Below are positions 19,627-29,934 of a DNA stretch of 64,000 nt, piece after piece. The position numbers and the translations under genes are program-made. This DNA comes from Pararhizobium arenae (GTDB lineage: Bacteria; Pseudomonadota; Alphaproteobacteria; Rhizobiales; Rhizobiaceae): NCBI RefSeq assembly GCF_001931685.1, contig NZ_MOOY01000001.1, positions 62,001 through 126,000 on the forward strand, in the 5' to 3' direction. Under the pieces are notes generated by a model. The model was not told the DNA's origin and made no database searches. It worked only from the letters and a program-made list of their open reading frames with translations. Within the stretch, counting starts at the first letter, position 1, and each line of letters opens with the position of its first letter.

Positions 19627-19883
19627 TGCGTCTTGTTGCCCTTTCGTTTCTCGGATTGCTGATCGCAGGTTCCGCTGTCGCCCAGGAAACGGGCGAGACG
19701 TCGGGTGATGTGAGCAGCAGTACGTCGGGAAGCGGCATGGGTGGCCTGCTTGCCAAGGGTTACGAAATCAGGGCGGCCGTGCAGAATGGCCAGCGCTACA
19801 TCGTATTTTTGCAGAAAGAAAAATCGGCCTATGCCTGCGAGTTCGTCTCCCTGACGAAGTCGCGGTGTGGCTCGATTAACTGA
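19626..19883 (+). CDS. Small exported hypothetical protein inside nuo
   Basis: The 85-residue product begins with a clear signal peptide ([15 protein letters not shown], cleavage after AVAQ or SAVA) followed by a Ser/Gly/Thr-rich linker and a short domain with two cysteines (YACEFVSLTKSRC) that could form a disulfide. It is translationally coupled to nuoD through a one-base overlap and lies 15 bases before nuoE. The coupling suggests an envelope role linked to complex I, but no family is recognised. Confidence 0.8.
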   Translation: MRLVALSFLGLLIAGSAVAQETGETSGDVSSSTSGSGMGGLLAKGYEIRAAVQNGQRYIVFLQKEKSAYACEFVSLTKSRCGSIN

Positions 19884-19898
19884 TAAGGTTCGGGAATT

Positions 19899-21041
19899 AT
19901 GTCCGTTCGTCGACTAGCCGAGGATAGCGTCCAACCGCAGAGCTTCGCCTTCACGGGTGAAAATGTGGCGTGGGCGGAAGCCACGATCAAGAAATACCCG
20001 GAAGGCCGTCAGCAGTCCGCCGTGATCCCACTTCTGATGCGGGCGCAGGAGCAGGACGGCTGGGTGACCAAGGCTGCGATCGAATCGGTCGCCGACATGC
20101 TCGACATGCCTTATATTCGCGTTCTTGAGGTCGCGACCTTCTACACCCAGTTCCAGCTGAAGCCCGTCGGCACGCGCGCTCATATCCAGGTCTGTGGCAC
20201 CACACCCTGCATGCTGCGCGGCTCGGAAGAGCTTATCAGCCTGTGCAAGCGTCGCATCCATCCCGAGCCGCTGACCCAGAACGAGAGCGGCACGCTTTCC
20301 TGGGAAGAAGTCGAGTGTCAGGGCGCCTGCGTGAACGCACCGATGGTGATGATCTTCAAGGACAGCTACGAAGACCTCACGGTTCCGCAGCTCGAATACA
20401 TCATCGACCGATTCGACGCCGGCAAGGGCAAGGATGTGACGCCCGGTCCGCAGATTGATCGTATCTTTTCCGCTCCGGTCGGCGGTGTGACGACGCTGAC
20501 GGAGGCGCCTGCTCCGCAGCGCAACCAGGTGACGGAAGCCGCTCCGGTGGAAGCCGCCGGGGAAGCCGCATCGGTTCCGCCGTCGAATGCCGGTCGCGCC
20601 AAGACGGCTGCTGACGAAACCAATCCTGCCGTCAAGACACCTGCGACGGCAAAGGCCGCTGCTGCCGCCAACGCCAAGGCCGAAGGCGAAAACAAGGACA
20701 CGGGCATCGTTGCCGAGGCGCCGGTCAAAAAGGCTGCCGCGGCTGCAAAGCCTTCGCTGGAAGACACCAACCGTCCTGCCGGCATCGCGCGTCCTGCAGC
20801 CGTTGACGACCTGAAGCTGATCTCCGGCGTCGGCCCGAAGATCGAGGGCATCCTGCACGAACTCGGTATCTTCACCTATGCGCAGGTCGCAGGCTGGAAC
20901 GAGGCGGAACGCGCCTGGGTCGATGGCTACCTGAACTTCAAGGGTCGCATCGATCGTGACGACTGGGTCAGGCAAGCCGAGGCTCTGGCCAAGGGCGGCG
21001 AAGCCGAATACATCAGAGTTTTCGGCAAGAAGCCGCGGTAA
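19899..21041 (+). CDS. nuoE: NADH-quinone oxidoreductase subunit E with a C-terminal helix-hairpin-helix extension
   Basis: Residues 1-190 form the normal 24-kDa subunit, with the [2Fe-2S] N1a ligands Cys99, Cys104, Cys140 and Cys144. The protein then continues for about 190 residues, more than twice the length of E. coli NuoE (166). The linker (about 195-302) is rich in Ala, Pro, Lys and Glu and probably disordered. Residues 303-380 form a compact domain starting DDLKLISGVGPKIEGIL, which looks like helix-hairpin-helix sequence (GVGPK). The same domain ends the gene at 22363. The role of the extension is unknown. Confidence 0.96.
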   Translation: MSVRRLAEDSVQPQSFAFTGENVAWAEATIKKYPEGRQQSAVIPLLMRAQEQDGWVTKAAIESVADMLDMPYIRVLEVATFYTQFQLKPVGTRAHIQVCGTTPCMLRGSEELISLCKRRIHPEPLTQNESGTLSWEEVECQGACVNAPMVMIFKDSYEDLTVPQLEYIIDRFDAGKGKDVTPGPQIDRIFSAPVGGVTTLTEAPAPQRNQVTEAAPVEAAGEAASVPPSNAGRAKTAADETNPAVKTPATAKAAAAANAKAEGENKDTGIVAEAPVKKAAAAAKPSLEDTNRPAGIARPAAVDDLKLISGVGPKIEGILHELGIFTYAQVAGWNEAERAWVDGYLNFKGRIDRDDWVRQAEALAKGGEAEYIRVFGKKPR

Positions 21042-21053
21042 AGAGGTTTAGAC

Positions 21054-22358
21054 ATGCTCGCCGATAAAGATCGCATTTTTACCAACCTCTATGGCCTTCA
21101 CGACAAGTCGCTGAAGGGCGCCATGAGCCGTGGCCACTGGGATGGCACCAAGCAGATCCTCGAAAAGGGTCGTGACTGGATCATCAACGAGATGAAAGCC
21201 TCCGGTCTTCGCGGGCGCGGTGGCGCGGGCTTCCCGACGGGGCTGAAGTGGTCCTTCATGCCGAAGGAAAGCGACGGCCGCCCGCACTACCTCGTCGTCA
21301 ATGCCGACGAGTCCGAGCCGGGCACCTGTAAAGACCGCGACATCATGCGTCATGATCCGCATACGCTGATCGAGGGCTGCGTTGTCGCGAGCTTCGCCAT
21401 GGGCGCGCACACCGCCTACATATACGTTCGTGGCGAATACATGCGTGAACGTGAAGCCCTGCAGGCGGCAATCGACGAATGCTATGACGCCGGCCTGCTC
21501 GGCAAGAACAACAAGCTCGGCTGGGACATGGACATCTTCGTCCATCACGGCGCCGGCGCCTACATCTGCGGCGAAGAAACCGCTCTGCTCGAAAGCCTTG
21601 AAGGCAAGAAGGGCCAGCCGCGCCTGAAGCCGCCATTCCCGGCCAACATGGGTCTCTATGGCTGCCCGACGACCGTCAACAACGTCGAATCCATCGCCGT
21701 TGCCCCGACGATCCTGCGTCGCGGCGCCGGCTGGTTCTCCGGCATCGGCCGTCCGAACAATGTCGGCACGAAGCTGTTCATGGTGTCCGGCCACGTCAAC
21801 CGTCCCTGCACCTTCGAAGACGCGATGGGCACGCCCTTCCGTGAAATGATCGAGCGTCATTGCGGCGGTATCCGCGGCGGCTGGGACAATCTTCTGGCGG
21901 TTATCCCCGGCGGCTCGTCCTGCCCGGTTGTCAAGGCTGAAGACATCATCGACGCGCCGATGGATTTCGACGGCATGCGTGATGTGAAGTCTTCCTTCGG
22001 TACGGCCGCGATCATCGTCATGGACAAGTCCACGGACATCATCAAGGCCATCTGGCGTCTGGCTGCTTTCTACAAGCACGAGAGCTGCGGCCAGTGCACG
22101 CCCTGCCGTGAAGGCACGGGCTGGATGATGCGCGTGATGGAACGCATGGTTCAGGGCCGCGCCCAGAAGCGCGAGATCGACATGCTGTTCGACGTGACGA
22201 AGCAGGTGGAAGGTCACACGATCTGCGCGCTGGGCGATGCGGCCGCATGGCCGATCCAGGGCCTGATCCGCAACTTCCGTCCGGAAATGGAAAAGCGCAT
22301 CGACGAATATACGCGCAATGCAAGCTCGCATGGCGCGGTTCTGGAGGCAGCGGAGTAA
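21054..22358 (+). CDS. nuoF: NADH-quinone oxidoreductase subunit F
   Basis: NuoF oxidises NADH with FMN and passes electrons to cluster N3. The 434-residue protein has the glycine-rich FMN/NADH region [13 protein letters not shown] (from 51), [13 protein letters not shown], and the N3 cysteines 345, 348, 351 and 391. Length is typical. It lies 12 bases after nuoE. Confidence 0.98.
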   Translation: MLADKDRIFTNLYGLHDKSLKGAMSRGHWDGTKQILEKGRDWIINEMKASGLRGRGGAGFPTGLKWSFMPKESDGRPHYLVVNADESEPGTCKDRDIMRHDPHTLIEGCVVASFAMGAHTAYIYVRGEYMREREALQAAIDECYDAGLLGKNNKLGWDMDIFVHHGAGAYICGEETALLESLEGKKGQPRLKPPFPANMGLYGCPTTVNNVESIAVAPTILRRGAGWFSGIGRPNNVGTKLFMVSGHVNRPCTFEDAMGTPFREMIERHCGGIRGGWDNLLAVIPGGSSCPVVKAEDIIDAPMDFDGMRDVKSSFGTAAIIVMDKSTDIIKAIWRLAAFYKHESCGQCTPCREGTGWMMRVMERMVQGRAQKREIDMLFDVTKQVEGHTICALGDAAAWPIQGLIRNFRPEMEKRIDEYTRNASSHGAVLEAAE

Positions 22359-22362
22359 CAAG

Positions 22363-23007
22363 ATGGCTGGGCCGAAGCGGGAAAGCGGGCAGGGGACAGG
22401 ATCGGTGGAAACCGGTGCGGGACCTTCATCCGCCTCCGGTTCGGCCAACGACCCGTTCGGGATGGGCGAGTGGCTGAAGGACGTGCCGGTGGCATCGCTT
22501 CATCCGCTGATGCAGCATCCGGTCGCGGCCATGGCCGCGGCGACTGCGATCGGGTTCGGTGTCACCAGCCATCTTGCCGGCGTCATGTTCGGCGCGATGC
22601 AGGGCATGGCAGAAGCGGCGCAGAAGGCAGGCGCCGGCGGGGATAAGGTTTCGGACGAAGAGGTCCAGTCATCCGCTCCGGTGCAGGCGTCGAAGGCTGA
22701 AGCAGAAGCCGTTGTGAAGGCTGTTCCGGTCGAAAAGGCAGCGGCGGTTGAGAAACCGGTGAGGCCGAAGCGGAGCAGCAGGCCTGCGGCGCGAATGGTC
22801 GAGACGGCGTCGGACGACCTGAAGAAGATTGCGGGCATCGGCCCGAAGCTGGAGCAGGTGCTGAACGGCATGGGCATCCGGCGCTATCAGGACATAGCGC
22901 GCTGGACGGACAAGGACGTGCAGCGGGTGGATGAACAGCTCGGTTTCAGCGGACGCATTGCCCGCGATGGCTGGGTCGAGAGTGCAAAGGCCCTTATGAA
23001 GGGCTGA
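22363..23007 (+). CDS. Helix-hairpin-helix protein paralogous to the NuoE extension
   Basis: The 214-residue product begins 4 bases after nuoF. The parts in order are a Gly/Ser-rich N terminus, a hydrophobic Ala/Met/Gly segment (about 52-82) that might be a membrane or amphipathic helix, an Ala/Glu/Lys-rich linker, and a C-terminal domain from residue 151 ([17 protein letters not shown]). That domain aligns along its length with NuoE residues 303-367, including the GRI and DGW/DDW positions. It is probably a product of duplication. A complex I assembly or anchoring role is possible but not shown. Confidence 0.85.
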   Translation: MAGPKRESGQGTGSVETGAGPSSASGSANDPFGMGEWLKDVPVASLHPLMQHPVAAMAAATAIGFGVTSHLAGVMFGAMQGMAEAAQKAGAGGDKVSDEEVQSSAPVQASKAEAEAVVKAVPVEKAAAVEKPVRPKRSSRPAARMVETASDDLKKIAGIGPKLEQVLNGMGIRRYQDIARWTDKDVQRVDEQLGFSGRIARDGWVESAKALMKG

Positions 23008-23120
23008 AGAAATTTCGGGCGGGGTCTCCCAAGGGCTTTTCCCATAAAGGTTGTCATAACCTTGGATTATCTGTCTGTGGCTTGAGAAGCGGCAGACGAA
23101 GGACAGGATTGAGTGCTAAG

Positions 23121-25202
23121 ATGGCAAAGCTGAAAGTCGACGGAAAAGAGATCGAGGTTCCGGATCATTTCACGCTGCTTCAGGCGTGCGAGGAAGCCGG
23201 CGGCGAGGTTCCGCGCTTCTGTTTCCATGAGCGGCTTTCGGTTGCCGGTAACTGCCGCATGTGTCTGATCGAGGTAAAGGGCGGGCCGCCGAAGCCGGCC
23301 GCTTCCTGCGCCATGGGTGTGCGCGACCTGCGTCCGGGCCCGAACGGCGAGGCGCCTGAGGTCTTCACGACCACGCCTATGGTCAAGAAGGCCCGCGAAG
23401 GCGTGATGGAATTCCTGCTGATCAACCACCCGCTGGATTGCCCGATCTGCGACCAGGGTGGCGAATGCGACCTACAGGACCAGGCCATGGCCTTCGGCGT
23501 CGACTCGACCCGCTACAACGAAAACAAGCGCGCCGTCGAAGACAAGTATATCGGCCCGCTGGTCAAGACCGTGATGAACCGCTGCATTCACTGCACGCGC
23601 TGCGTCCGTTTCACCACCGAAGTCGCCGGGATCACCGAGCTTGGTTTGATCGGCCGTGGCGAAGACGCCGAGATCACCACTTACCTCGAGCAGGCCATGA
23701 CCTCCGAGCTTCAGGGCAACGTCGTTGACCTCTGCCCGGTCGGTGCGCTCACCTCCAAGCCTTACGCCTTCAACGCCCGTCCGTGGGAACTCGGCAAGAC
23801 CGAATCCATCGACGTGATGGATGCCGTCGGTTCCGCGATCCGTGTCGATACCCGCGGCCGCGAAGTCATGCGCGTCATGCCGCGCGTCAATGAAGAGATC
23901 AACGAAGAGTGGATCTCCGACAAGACCCGCTTCATCTGGGATGGCCTGAAGACCCAGCGTTTGGACCGTCCTTATGTGAAGGTTGACGGTCGCCTGCGTC
24001 CGGCAAGCTGGAACGAAGCCTTTGCTGCCATCAAGTCGGCCGTCTCAAAAACCTCTGGCGATCATATCGGCGCCATCGCCGGCGATCTGGCATCGGTTGA
24101 AGAAATGTTCGCGCTGAAATCGCTGATTTCGTCGCTTGGTTCGACAAACATCGACTGCCGCCAGGATGGCGCAGCACTGGATCCGTCGCTCGGCCGCGCC
24201 AGCTACATCTTCAATGCCACCATTCAGGGCATCGAACAGGCCGACGCGCTGCTGATCATCGGCGCCAACCCGCGCTTCGAAGCCTCGGTTCTCAACGCCC
24301 GCATCCGCAAGCGTTTCCGCATGGGCGGCTTCCCGATCGGCGTGATCGGTGAACAGGCTGAACTGCGGTACGACTACGACTATCTCGGTGCTGGCACCGA
24401 TACGCTCGCCGATCTCGTCGCCGGCAAGGGTGCATTCGTAGACGTGCTAAAGAAGGCCGCTCGCCCGCTGATCATCGTCGGCCAGGGCGCGATCTCCGGG
24501 GCCAACGGTGCGGCTGTTCTCGCATCGGCCGCCAAGCTTGCTTCCGCCGTTGGTGCTGTTTCCGAAGAGTGGAACGGTTTCTCGGTTCTGCACACCGCAG
24601 CATCGCGCGTCGGTGGTCTCGATCTCGGGTTCGTGCCGGGTGAGGGGGGCAAGTCTGCCGCCGAGATGCTGACCGGCACGGACGTTCTGTTCCTGCTTGG
24701 CGCTGACGAACTGGATTTCTCCGGCAAGACCGCAGGCTTCACGGTCTACATCGGCTCGCATGGCGACAACGGTGCCCATGGCGCCGACGTCATCCTGCCG
24801 GGTGCGACCTACACCGAAAAGTCCGGCACCTGGGTCAACACCGAAGGCCGCGTGCAAATGGGCAACCGCGCAGGCTTCGCACCGGGCGATGCCCGCGAGG
24901 ACTGGGCGATCCTGCGCGCGCTCTCCGACGTGCTCGGCAAGCGGCTGCCATTTGATTCGCTTGGACAATTGCGCGCCAAGCTCTACGAAGAGCACCCGCA
25001 TTTCGCCGATGTCGACGCGATTTTCGCCGGCACTGCGGGCGAAATCGAGGCTCTTGGGCAAAAAGCGGGTGGGATGACCAAATCGGCGTTTGCGTCTCCG
25101 GTCAAAGACTTCTATTTGACGAACCCGATAGCACGCGCGTCCGCCGTCATGGCCGAATGTTCGGCCCTGGCACGCAACAACTTCAAAGCTGCGGCGGAAT
25201 GA
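23121..25202 (+). CDS. nuoG: NADH-quinone oxidoreductase subunit G
   Basis: NuoG is the large 75-kDa subunit carrying several iron-sulfur clusters. The [2Fe-2S] ligands are Cys34, 45, 48 and 63; the N5 set is His103, Cys107, 110 and 116; the N4 set is Cys155, 158, 161 and 205. The rest is the molybdopterin-oxidoreductase-like domain. The start MAKLKVDG was chosen to place the ferredoxin domain at the N terminus. The 693-residue length is usual for alphaproteobacteria and shorter than in E. coli. A 113-base gap separates it from the helix-hairpin-helix gene. Confidence 0.98.
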   Translation: MAKLKVDGKEIEVPDHFTLLQACEEAGGEVPRFCFHERLSVAGNCRMCLIEVKGGPPKPAASCAMGVRDLRPGPNGEAPEVFTTTPMVKKAREGVMEFLLINHPLDCPICDQGGECDLQDQAMAFGVDSTRYNENKRAVEDKYIGPLVKTVMNRCIHCTRCVRFTTEVAGITELGLIGRGEDAEITTYLEQAMTSELQGNVVDLCPVGALTSKPYAFNARPWELGKTESIDVMDAVGSAIRVDTRGREVMRVMPRVNEEINEEWISDKTRFIWDGLKTQRLDRPYVKVDGRLRPASWNEAFAAIKSAVSKTSGDHIGAIAGDLASVEEMFALKSLISSLGSTNIDCRQDGAALDPSLGRASYIFNATIQGIEQADALLIIGANPRFEASVLNARIRKRFRMGGFPIGVIGEQAELRYDYDYLGAGTDTLADLVAGKGAFVDVLKKAARPLIIVGQGAISGANGAAVLASAAKLASAVGAVSEEWNGFSVLHTAASRVGGLDLGFVPGEGGKSAAEMLTGTDVLFLLGADELDFSGKTAGFTVYIGSHGDNGAHGADVILPGATYTEKSGTWVNTEGRVQMGNRAGFAPGDAREDWAILRALSDVLGKRLPFDSLGQLRAKLYEEHPHFADVDAIFAGTAGEIEALGQKAGGMTKSAFASPVKDFYLTNPIARASAVMAECSALARNNFKAAAE

Positions 25203-25222
25203 GCGCGGGGGAATAAGAGATC

Positions 25223-26266
25223 ATGGACGCTTTCATTTCGACCTACGTCTGGCCAGGCATCATCATGGTCGCCCAGTCGCTTCTGCTTCTGGTCGCGCTC
25301 CTGCTGTTCATCGCCTACATTCTGCTCGCTGACCGCAAGATCTGGGCCGCCGTGCAGATGCGCCGTGGACCTAACGTGGTGGGGCCGTGGGGACTTTTCC
25401 AGTCCTTCGCCGATCTTTTGAAGTTCGTCTTCAAGGAGCCGGTCATTCCGGCAAGCTCCAACAAGACGCTGTTCCTGCTGGCGCCACTGGTTTCCGTGAC
25501 CTTGGCGCTTGCCGCCTGGGCGGTTATCCCGCTCAACGAAAACTGGGTGATGGCGAACATCAATGTCGGCATCCTCTATGTTCTCGCGATTTCCTCGCTC
25601 GAAGTTTACGGCGTGATCATCGGCGGCTGGGCATCGAACTCCAAGTATCCGTTCCTTTCGGCGCTGCGCTCGGCGGCGCAGATGGTGTCCTACGAAGTCT
25701 CGATCGGCTTCGTCATCGTCACCGTTCTGCTCTGCGTCGGCTCGCTGAACCTGACGGACATCGTCAACTCGCAGCGTGATGGCCTTGGCACGATGATGGG
25801 CCTTCCCGGCTCGTTCCTCGACTGGTACTGGCTGCCGCTGTTCCCGATGTTCATCATCTTCTTCATCTCGGCGCTGGCTGAAACCAACCGTCCGCCTTTC
25901 GACCTGGTTGAAGCGGAATCGGAACTGGTTGCCGGCTTCATGGTCGAATACGGCTCCACCCCATACATGATGTTCATGCTCGGCGAATATGCGGCCATCT
26001 GCCTGATGTGCTCGCTGACGACGATCCTGTTCCTCGGCGGCTGGCTGCCTCCGGTCGACGTCTGGTTCCTGAACTGGGTACCGGGTATCGTCTGGTTCAT
26101 CATCAAGGCGTCGCTGGTGTTCTTCATGTTCGCGATGGTCAAGGCCTTCGTGCCGCGCTATCGCTACGACCAGCTGATGCGTCTGGGTTGGAAGGTTTTC
26201 CTGCCGATCTCGCTCGCCATGGTCTTTATTGTTGCAGTCACGTTGAAACTGTTCGTGTGGGCCTGA
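25223..26266 (+). CDS. nuoH: NADH-quinone oxidoreductase subunit H
   Basis: NuoH is the membrane subunit at the junction with the peripheral arm and lines the quinone channel. The 347-residue protein has about eight hydrophobic segments and the signatures [11 protein letters not shown] and [21 protein letters not shown]. It lies 20 bases after nuoG and its length is normal. Confidence 0.98.
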   Translation: MDAFISTYVWPGIIMVAQSLLLLVALLLFIAYILLADRKIWAAVQMRRGPNVVGPWGLFQSFADLLKFVFKEPVIPASSNKTLFLLAPLVSVTLALAAWAVIPLNENWVMANINVGILYVLAISSLEVYGVIIGGWASNSKYPFLSALRSAAQMVSYEVSIGFVIVTVLLCVGSLNLTDIVNSQRDGLGTMMGLPGSFLDWYWLPLFPMFIIFFISALAETNRPPFDLVEAESELVAGFMVEYGSTPYMMFMLGEYAAICLMCSLTTILFLGGWLPPVDVWFLNWVPGIVWFIIKASLVFFMFAMVKAFVPRYRYDQLMRLGWKVFLPISLAMVFIVAVTLKLFVWA

Positions 26267-26330
26267 TGTCCAAGATCGGTTTCGCGTCAATCGCCGGTTC
26301 CTCCCAGGCCGGCACGTTTGGAGGTTGATG

Positions 26331-26822
26331 ATGGCAAGTCTTACGCAAGCCGTCAGTTCGCTGTTCCTCAAGGAATTCGTGAGCGCTTTCTTTCTGTCGA
26401 TGCGCTATTTCTTCGCGCCGAAGGCAACGGTGAACTATCCCTTCGAAAAGGGACCGGTCAGCCCGCGTTTCCGGGGCGAGCATGCGCTGCGCCGCTATCC
26501 AAACGGTGAAGAGCGCTGCATCGCCTGCAAGCTGTGCGAAGCGATCTGTCCTGCACAGGCGATCACCATCGAAGCCGGCCCGCGCCGCAACGATGGCACC
26601 CGCCGCACGGTCCGTTACGATATCGACATGGTGAAGTGCATCTATTGCGGCTTCTGCCAGGAGGCATGCCCGGTCGATGCGATCGTCGAAGGCCCGAACT
26701 TCGAATTCTCGACCGAGACGCGCGAAGAACTGTACTACGACAAGGAAAGACTGCTCGCGAACGGCGACCGTTGGGAGCGTGAAATCGCGCGCAACATCGC
26801 GATGGACTCGCCTTACCGCTGA
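26331..26822 (+). CDS. nuoI: NADH-quinone oxidoreductase subunit I
   Basis: NuoI holds two [4Fe-4S] clusters (N6a and N6b). The ligands are Cys63, 66, 69, 73 and Cys103, 106, 109, 113, in two CxxCxxC motifs. The ATG at 26331 is preferred over 26328 because it sits 6 bases after GGAGG and gives the usual 163 residues. It is followed by an unusually long, hairpin-rich gap before nuoJ. Confidence 0.97.
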   Translation: MASLTQAVSSLFLKEFVSAFFLSMRYFFAPKATVNYPFEKGPVSPRFRGEHALRRYPNGEERCIACKLCEAICPAQAITIEAGPRRNDGTRRTVRYDIDMVKCIYCGFCQEACPVDAIVEGPNFEFSTETREELYYDKERLLANGDRWEREIARNIAMDSPYR

Positions 26823-26835
26823 GCCCTTTGACATG

Positions 26836-26892
26836 AACCCGCCGGATCAGGCGGGTTTCAAACAGGTTTTTGGGCATGCCTCCGGCGTGCCC
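26836..26892 (+). other. Two hairpins between nuoI and nuoJ
   Basis: The first has a perfect 8-bp stem (26836-26843 with 26850-26857) and a 6-base loop. The second has a 9-bp stem with one G-T pair (26872-26880 with 26884-26892) and a TCC loop. A short T run at about 26867-26871 lies between them. They may act as a partial terminator or mRNA stabiliser within the operon. Confidence 0.65.
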
Positions 26893-26945
26893 GTGGCTGG
26901 AGCGGCAGGCGCCGCCTCCGGCCAAAGACGAAAAAGGCACCGATC

Positions 26946-27560
26946 ATGGGTCTGCAGGCTCTGTTTTTCTATCTCTTCGCCTTCATCGCCGTTGCGTCGG
27001 CGTTCATGGTGATCTCGGCTCGGAACCCGGTTTACTCCGTGCTGTTCCTGATCCTGACGTTCTTCAACGCTGCCGGTCTCTTCCTGCTGACCGGCGCCGA
27101 GTTCCTCGCCATGATCCTGCTGGTCGTCTATATCGGCGCCGTCGCGGTTCTCTTCCTCTTTGTCGTGATGATGCTCGACATCGACTTTACCCAGCTGAGG
27201 GCAGGGGTGCTTGAATACGCGCCGGTCGGTGCGCTGATCGGCCTCATCCTCGCGGCCGAGCTGATCATCGTGGTCGGCGGCAGCACCTTCTCGCCGGAAA
27301 TCGCCAAGTCGATCTCGATGCCGATCCCGGCCATCACCGAACGCACGAACACGGCCGCGCTCGGCGACGTGCTCTACACCCACTACGTCTACTTCTTCCA
27401 GATCGCCGGCCTGGTGCTTCTGGTTGCCATGATCGGCGCGATCGTGCTGACGCTGCGTCATCGCGAAAACATCAAGCGCCAGGATATCCCCACACAGGTT
27501 GCCCGTTCGCCCGAGACCGCCGTCGAAGTGGTCAAGGTGAAGTCGGGCCAGGGCCTATAA
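26946..27560 (+). CDS. nuoJ: NADH-quinone oxidoreductase subunit J
   Basis: NuoJ is a hydrophobic membrane subunit with five predicted helices. The 204-residue protein has the family stretch NPVYSVLFLILTFFNAAGLF and the proton-path helix around FLAMILLVVYIGAVAVLFLF. It lies 123 bases after nuoI and 27 bases before nuoK. Confidence 0.97.
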   Translation: MGLQALFFYLFAFIAVASAFMVISARNPVYSVLFLILTFFNAAGLFLLTGAEFLAMILLVVYIGAVAVLFLFVVMMLDIDFTQLRAGVLEYAPVGALIGLILAAELIIVVGGSTFSPEIAKSISMPIPAITERTNTAALGDVLYTHYVYFFQIAGLVLLVAMIGAIVLTLRHRENIKRQDIPTQVARSPETAVEVVKVKSGQGL

Positions 27561-27587
27561 TACGGACGCGAGGTCAAGGAACTCATC

Positions 27588-27896
27588 ATGGAAATCGGTA
27601 TTTCCCATTATCTGACCGTCAGCGCCATTCTGTTCATGCTGGGCGTCTTCGGCATCTTCCTCAACCGGAAGAACATCATCGTCATCCTGATGTCGGTCGA
27701 ACTTATCCTGCTTGCGGTCAACATCAACATGGTCGCCTTCTCGTCGTTCCTCAACGACATCACCGGCCAGGTGTTTGCCCTGTTCATTCTGACCGTCGCG
27801 GCCGCGGAAGCTGCGATCGGCCTTGCAATTCTCGTCGTCTTCTACCGCAACCGCGGCTCCATCGCGGTTGAAGACGTCAACATGATGAAGGGCTGA
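27588..27896 (+). CDS. nuoK: NADH-quinone oxidoreductase subunit K
   Basis: NuoK is a small three-helix subunit of the proton pump. The 102-residue length is exact for the family. The membrane glutamates are visible in [11 protein letters not shown] and [10 protein letters not shown]. It is followed after 7 bases by nuoL. Confidence 0.97.
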   Translation: MEIGISHYLTVSAILFMLGVFGIFLNRKNIIVILMSVELILLAVNINMVAFSSFLNDITGQVFALFILTVAAAEAAIGLAILVVFYRNRGSIAVEDVNMMKG

Positions 27897-27903
27897 CCGG
27901 GCC

Positions 27904-29934
27904 ATGGATACGCTTATCAAAGCCATCGTCTTTCTGCCGCTGATCGGCTTCCTGATTGCTGGCCTGTTCGGCACCGCGATCGGCGCCAAGGCATCCGAAT
28001 ATGTCACCACCGGCTTCATGATGGTCGTGGCCGTGCTGTCGTGGATCGTCTTCTTCCATGTCGCGTTCGGCGAAACCGAAATGATCCGCGTCAGCGTGCT
28101 GCGCTGGGTCCAGTCCGGCGGCTTCGACAGCGAATGGGCGTTCCGCGTCGATACGCTGACGGCCGTGATGTTCGTGGTCGTCAACACTGTATCGTGCCTC
28201 GTTCACCTCTATTCGATCGGCTACATGCACCACGATCCGCATCGGCCGCGTTTCTTCGCATACCTGTCGCTCTTCACCTTTGCGATGCTGATGCTGGTGA
28301 CCTCCGACAACCTGCTGCAGATGTTCTTCGGCTGGGAAGGCGTGGGTCTGGCGTCCTATCTGCTGATCGGCTTCTGGTACAAGAAGCCGTCCGCGTCCGC
28401 CGCCGCCATGAAGGCGTTCATCGTCAACCGCGTCGGTGACTTCGGCTTCATCCTCGGCATTTTCGGCGTCTTCGTTCTGTTCGGTTCGGTAAACTTCGAG
28501 ACGATCTTTGCCGCGACCGCGACCTATCTGCCGGCCGGCGAGGCGCACGGTGCAGCCGCTGCGGCTACCGAAGGCGCTCATGCGGCCGGTGATGCGGTCC
28601 TGAATTTCCTGGGCATGCAGCTCGACAAGGGCCATGCGGTGACCGCCGTCTGCCTGCTCTTGTTCATGGGCGCGATGGGCAAGTCGGCGCAGTTCCTGCT
28701 GCACACCTGGCTTCCGGACGCCATGGAAGGTCCGACCCCGGTTTCGGCGCTCATTCACGCCGCGACCATGGTCACTGCCGGCGTCTTCCTCGTCGCCCGC
28801 ATGTCGCCGCTGTTTGAACTGTCGCACACGGCCCTGACCGTGGTGACCGTTGTCGGCGCGATCACCGCCTTCTTCGCGGCATCGGTCGGCCTCGTGCAGA
28901 ATGACATCAAGCGCGTTATCGCCTATTCGACCTGCTCGCAGCTCGGATACATGTTCGTGGCGCTCGGTTGCGGCGCCTATGGCGCGGCCGTCTTCCACCT
29001 GTTCACGCACGCCTTCTTCAAGGCGCTCCTTTTCCTGTGCGCCGGCTCGGTCATCCACGCCGTCGATGGCGAGCAGGACATGCGCTACATGGGCGGCCTG
29101 CGGCCGCACATCAAGATTACCTTCTGGATGATGATGCTCGGCACGCTCGCCATCACCGGCGTCGGCATTCCGTTCTCGGGCATCGGCTTTGCGGGTTTCA
29201 TCTCCAAGGACATCATCATCGAAGCGACCTATGCGGCGCATTCCCCGGTCTCGGGCTTTGCCTTCGCGCTGCTTGTCATCGCCGCCTGCTTCACCAGCTT
29301 CTATTCCTGGCGCCTGATTTTCATGACCTTCTACGGCAAGCCGCGCGCTTCCCACGACGTCATGCACCATGTCCATGAATCGCCGATGGTCATGCTCGTT
29401 CCGCTGTTCGTGCTTGCGGTCGGCGCCGTTGTGGCCGGCATGGTTTTCGAAGGTTACTTCTTCGGCCACGAATATGCGGAGTTCTGGCAGGGTGCGCTGT
29501 TCACCGGTCCGGAAAACGAAATCCTCGAGCATTTCCATCACGTTCCGGCTCTGGTTGCCTTGAGCCCGTTCATCGCGATGGTCCTCGGTTTCGTCACCGC
29601 CTGGTATATGTACATCGCCTCGCCGCAGACGCCGAAATACCTGGCTGATCAACATCGCGGTCTCTACCAGTTCCTGCTCAACAAGTGGTACTTCGACGAA
29701 CTCTATGACGTTCTGTTCGTTCGCAGCGCCAAGTGGCTCGGCACCTTCCTGTGGAAGGAAGGCGATGGTCGCGTGATCGACGGCTACGGCCCGAACGGCA
29801 TTGCCGCGCGCGTCGTTGATGTGACCGATCGCGTGGTGCGCCTGCAGACCGGTTACCTCTATCACTATGCGTTCGTGATGCTGATCGGCATCGCCGCGCT
29901 CATTACCTGGATGATGCTCGGGAGTTCCTTCTGA
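27904..29934 (+). CDS. nuoL: NADH-quinone oxidoreductase subunit L
   Basis: NuoL is the largest antiporter-like pump subunit and carries the long lateral helix at its C-terminal part. The 676-residue protein has many hydrophobic segments and the Mrp/antiporter signature [20 protein letters not shown], with the lysine-bearing helix before it ([19 protein letters not shown]). Its stop overlaps the nuoM ATG by one base (TGATG). Confidence 0.98.
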   Translation: MDTLIKAIVFLPLIGFLIAGLFGTAIGAKASEYVTTGFMMVVAVLSWIVFFHVAFGETEMIRVSVLRWVQSGGFDSEWAFRVDTLTAVMFVVVNTVSCLVHLYSIGYMHHDPHRPRFFAYLSLFTFAMLMLVTSDNLLQMFFGWEGVGLASYLLIGFWYKKPSASAAAMKAFIVNRVGDFGFILGIFGVFVLFGSVNFETIFAATATYLPAGEAHGAAAAATEGAHAAGDAVLNFLGMQLDKGHAVTAVCLLLFMGAMGKSAQFLLHTWLPDAMEGPTPVSALIHAATMVTAGVFLVARMSPLFELSHTALTVVTVVGAITAFFAASVGLVQNDIKRVIAYSTCSQLGYMFVALGCGAYGAAVFHLFTHAFFKALLFLCAGSVIHAVDGEQDMRYMGGLRPHIKITFWMMMLGTLAITGVGIPFSGIGFAGFISKDIIIEATYAAHSPVSGFAFALLVIAACFTSFYSWRLIFMTFYGKPRASHDVMHHVHESPMVMLVPLFVLAVGAVVAGMVFEGYFFGHEYAEFWQGALFTGPENEILEHFHHVPALVALSPFIAMVLGFVTAWYMYIASPQTPKYLADQHRGLYQFLLNKWYFDELYDVLFVRSAKWLGTFLWKEGDGRVIDGYGPNGIAARVVDVTDRVVRLQTGYLYHYAFVMLIGIAALITWMMLGSSF

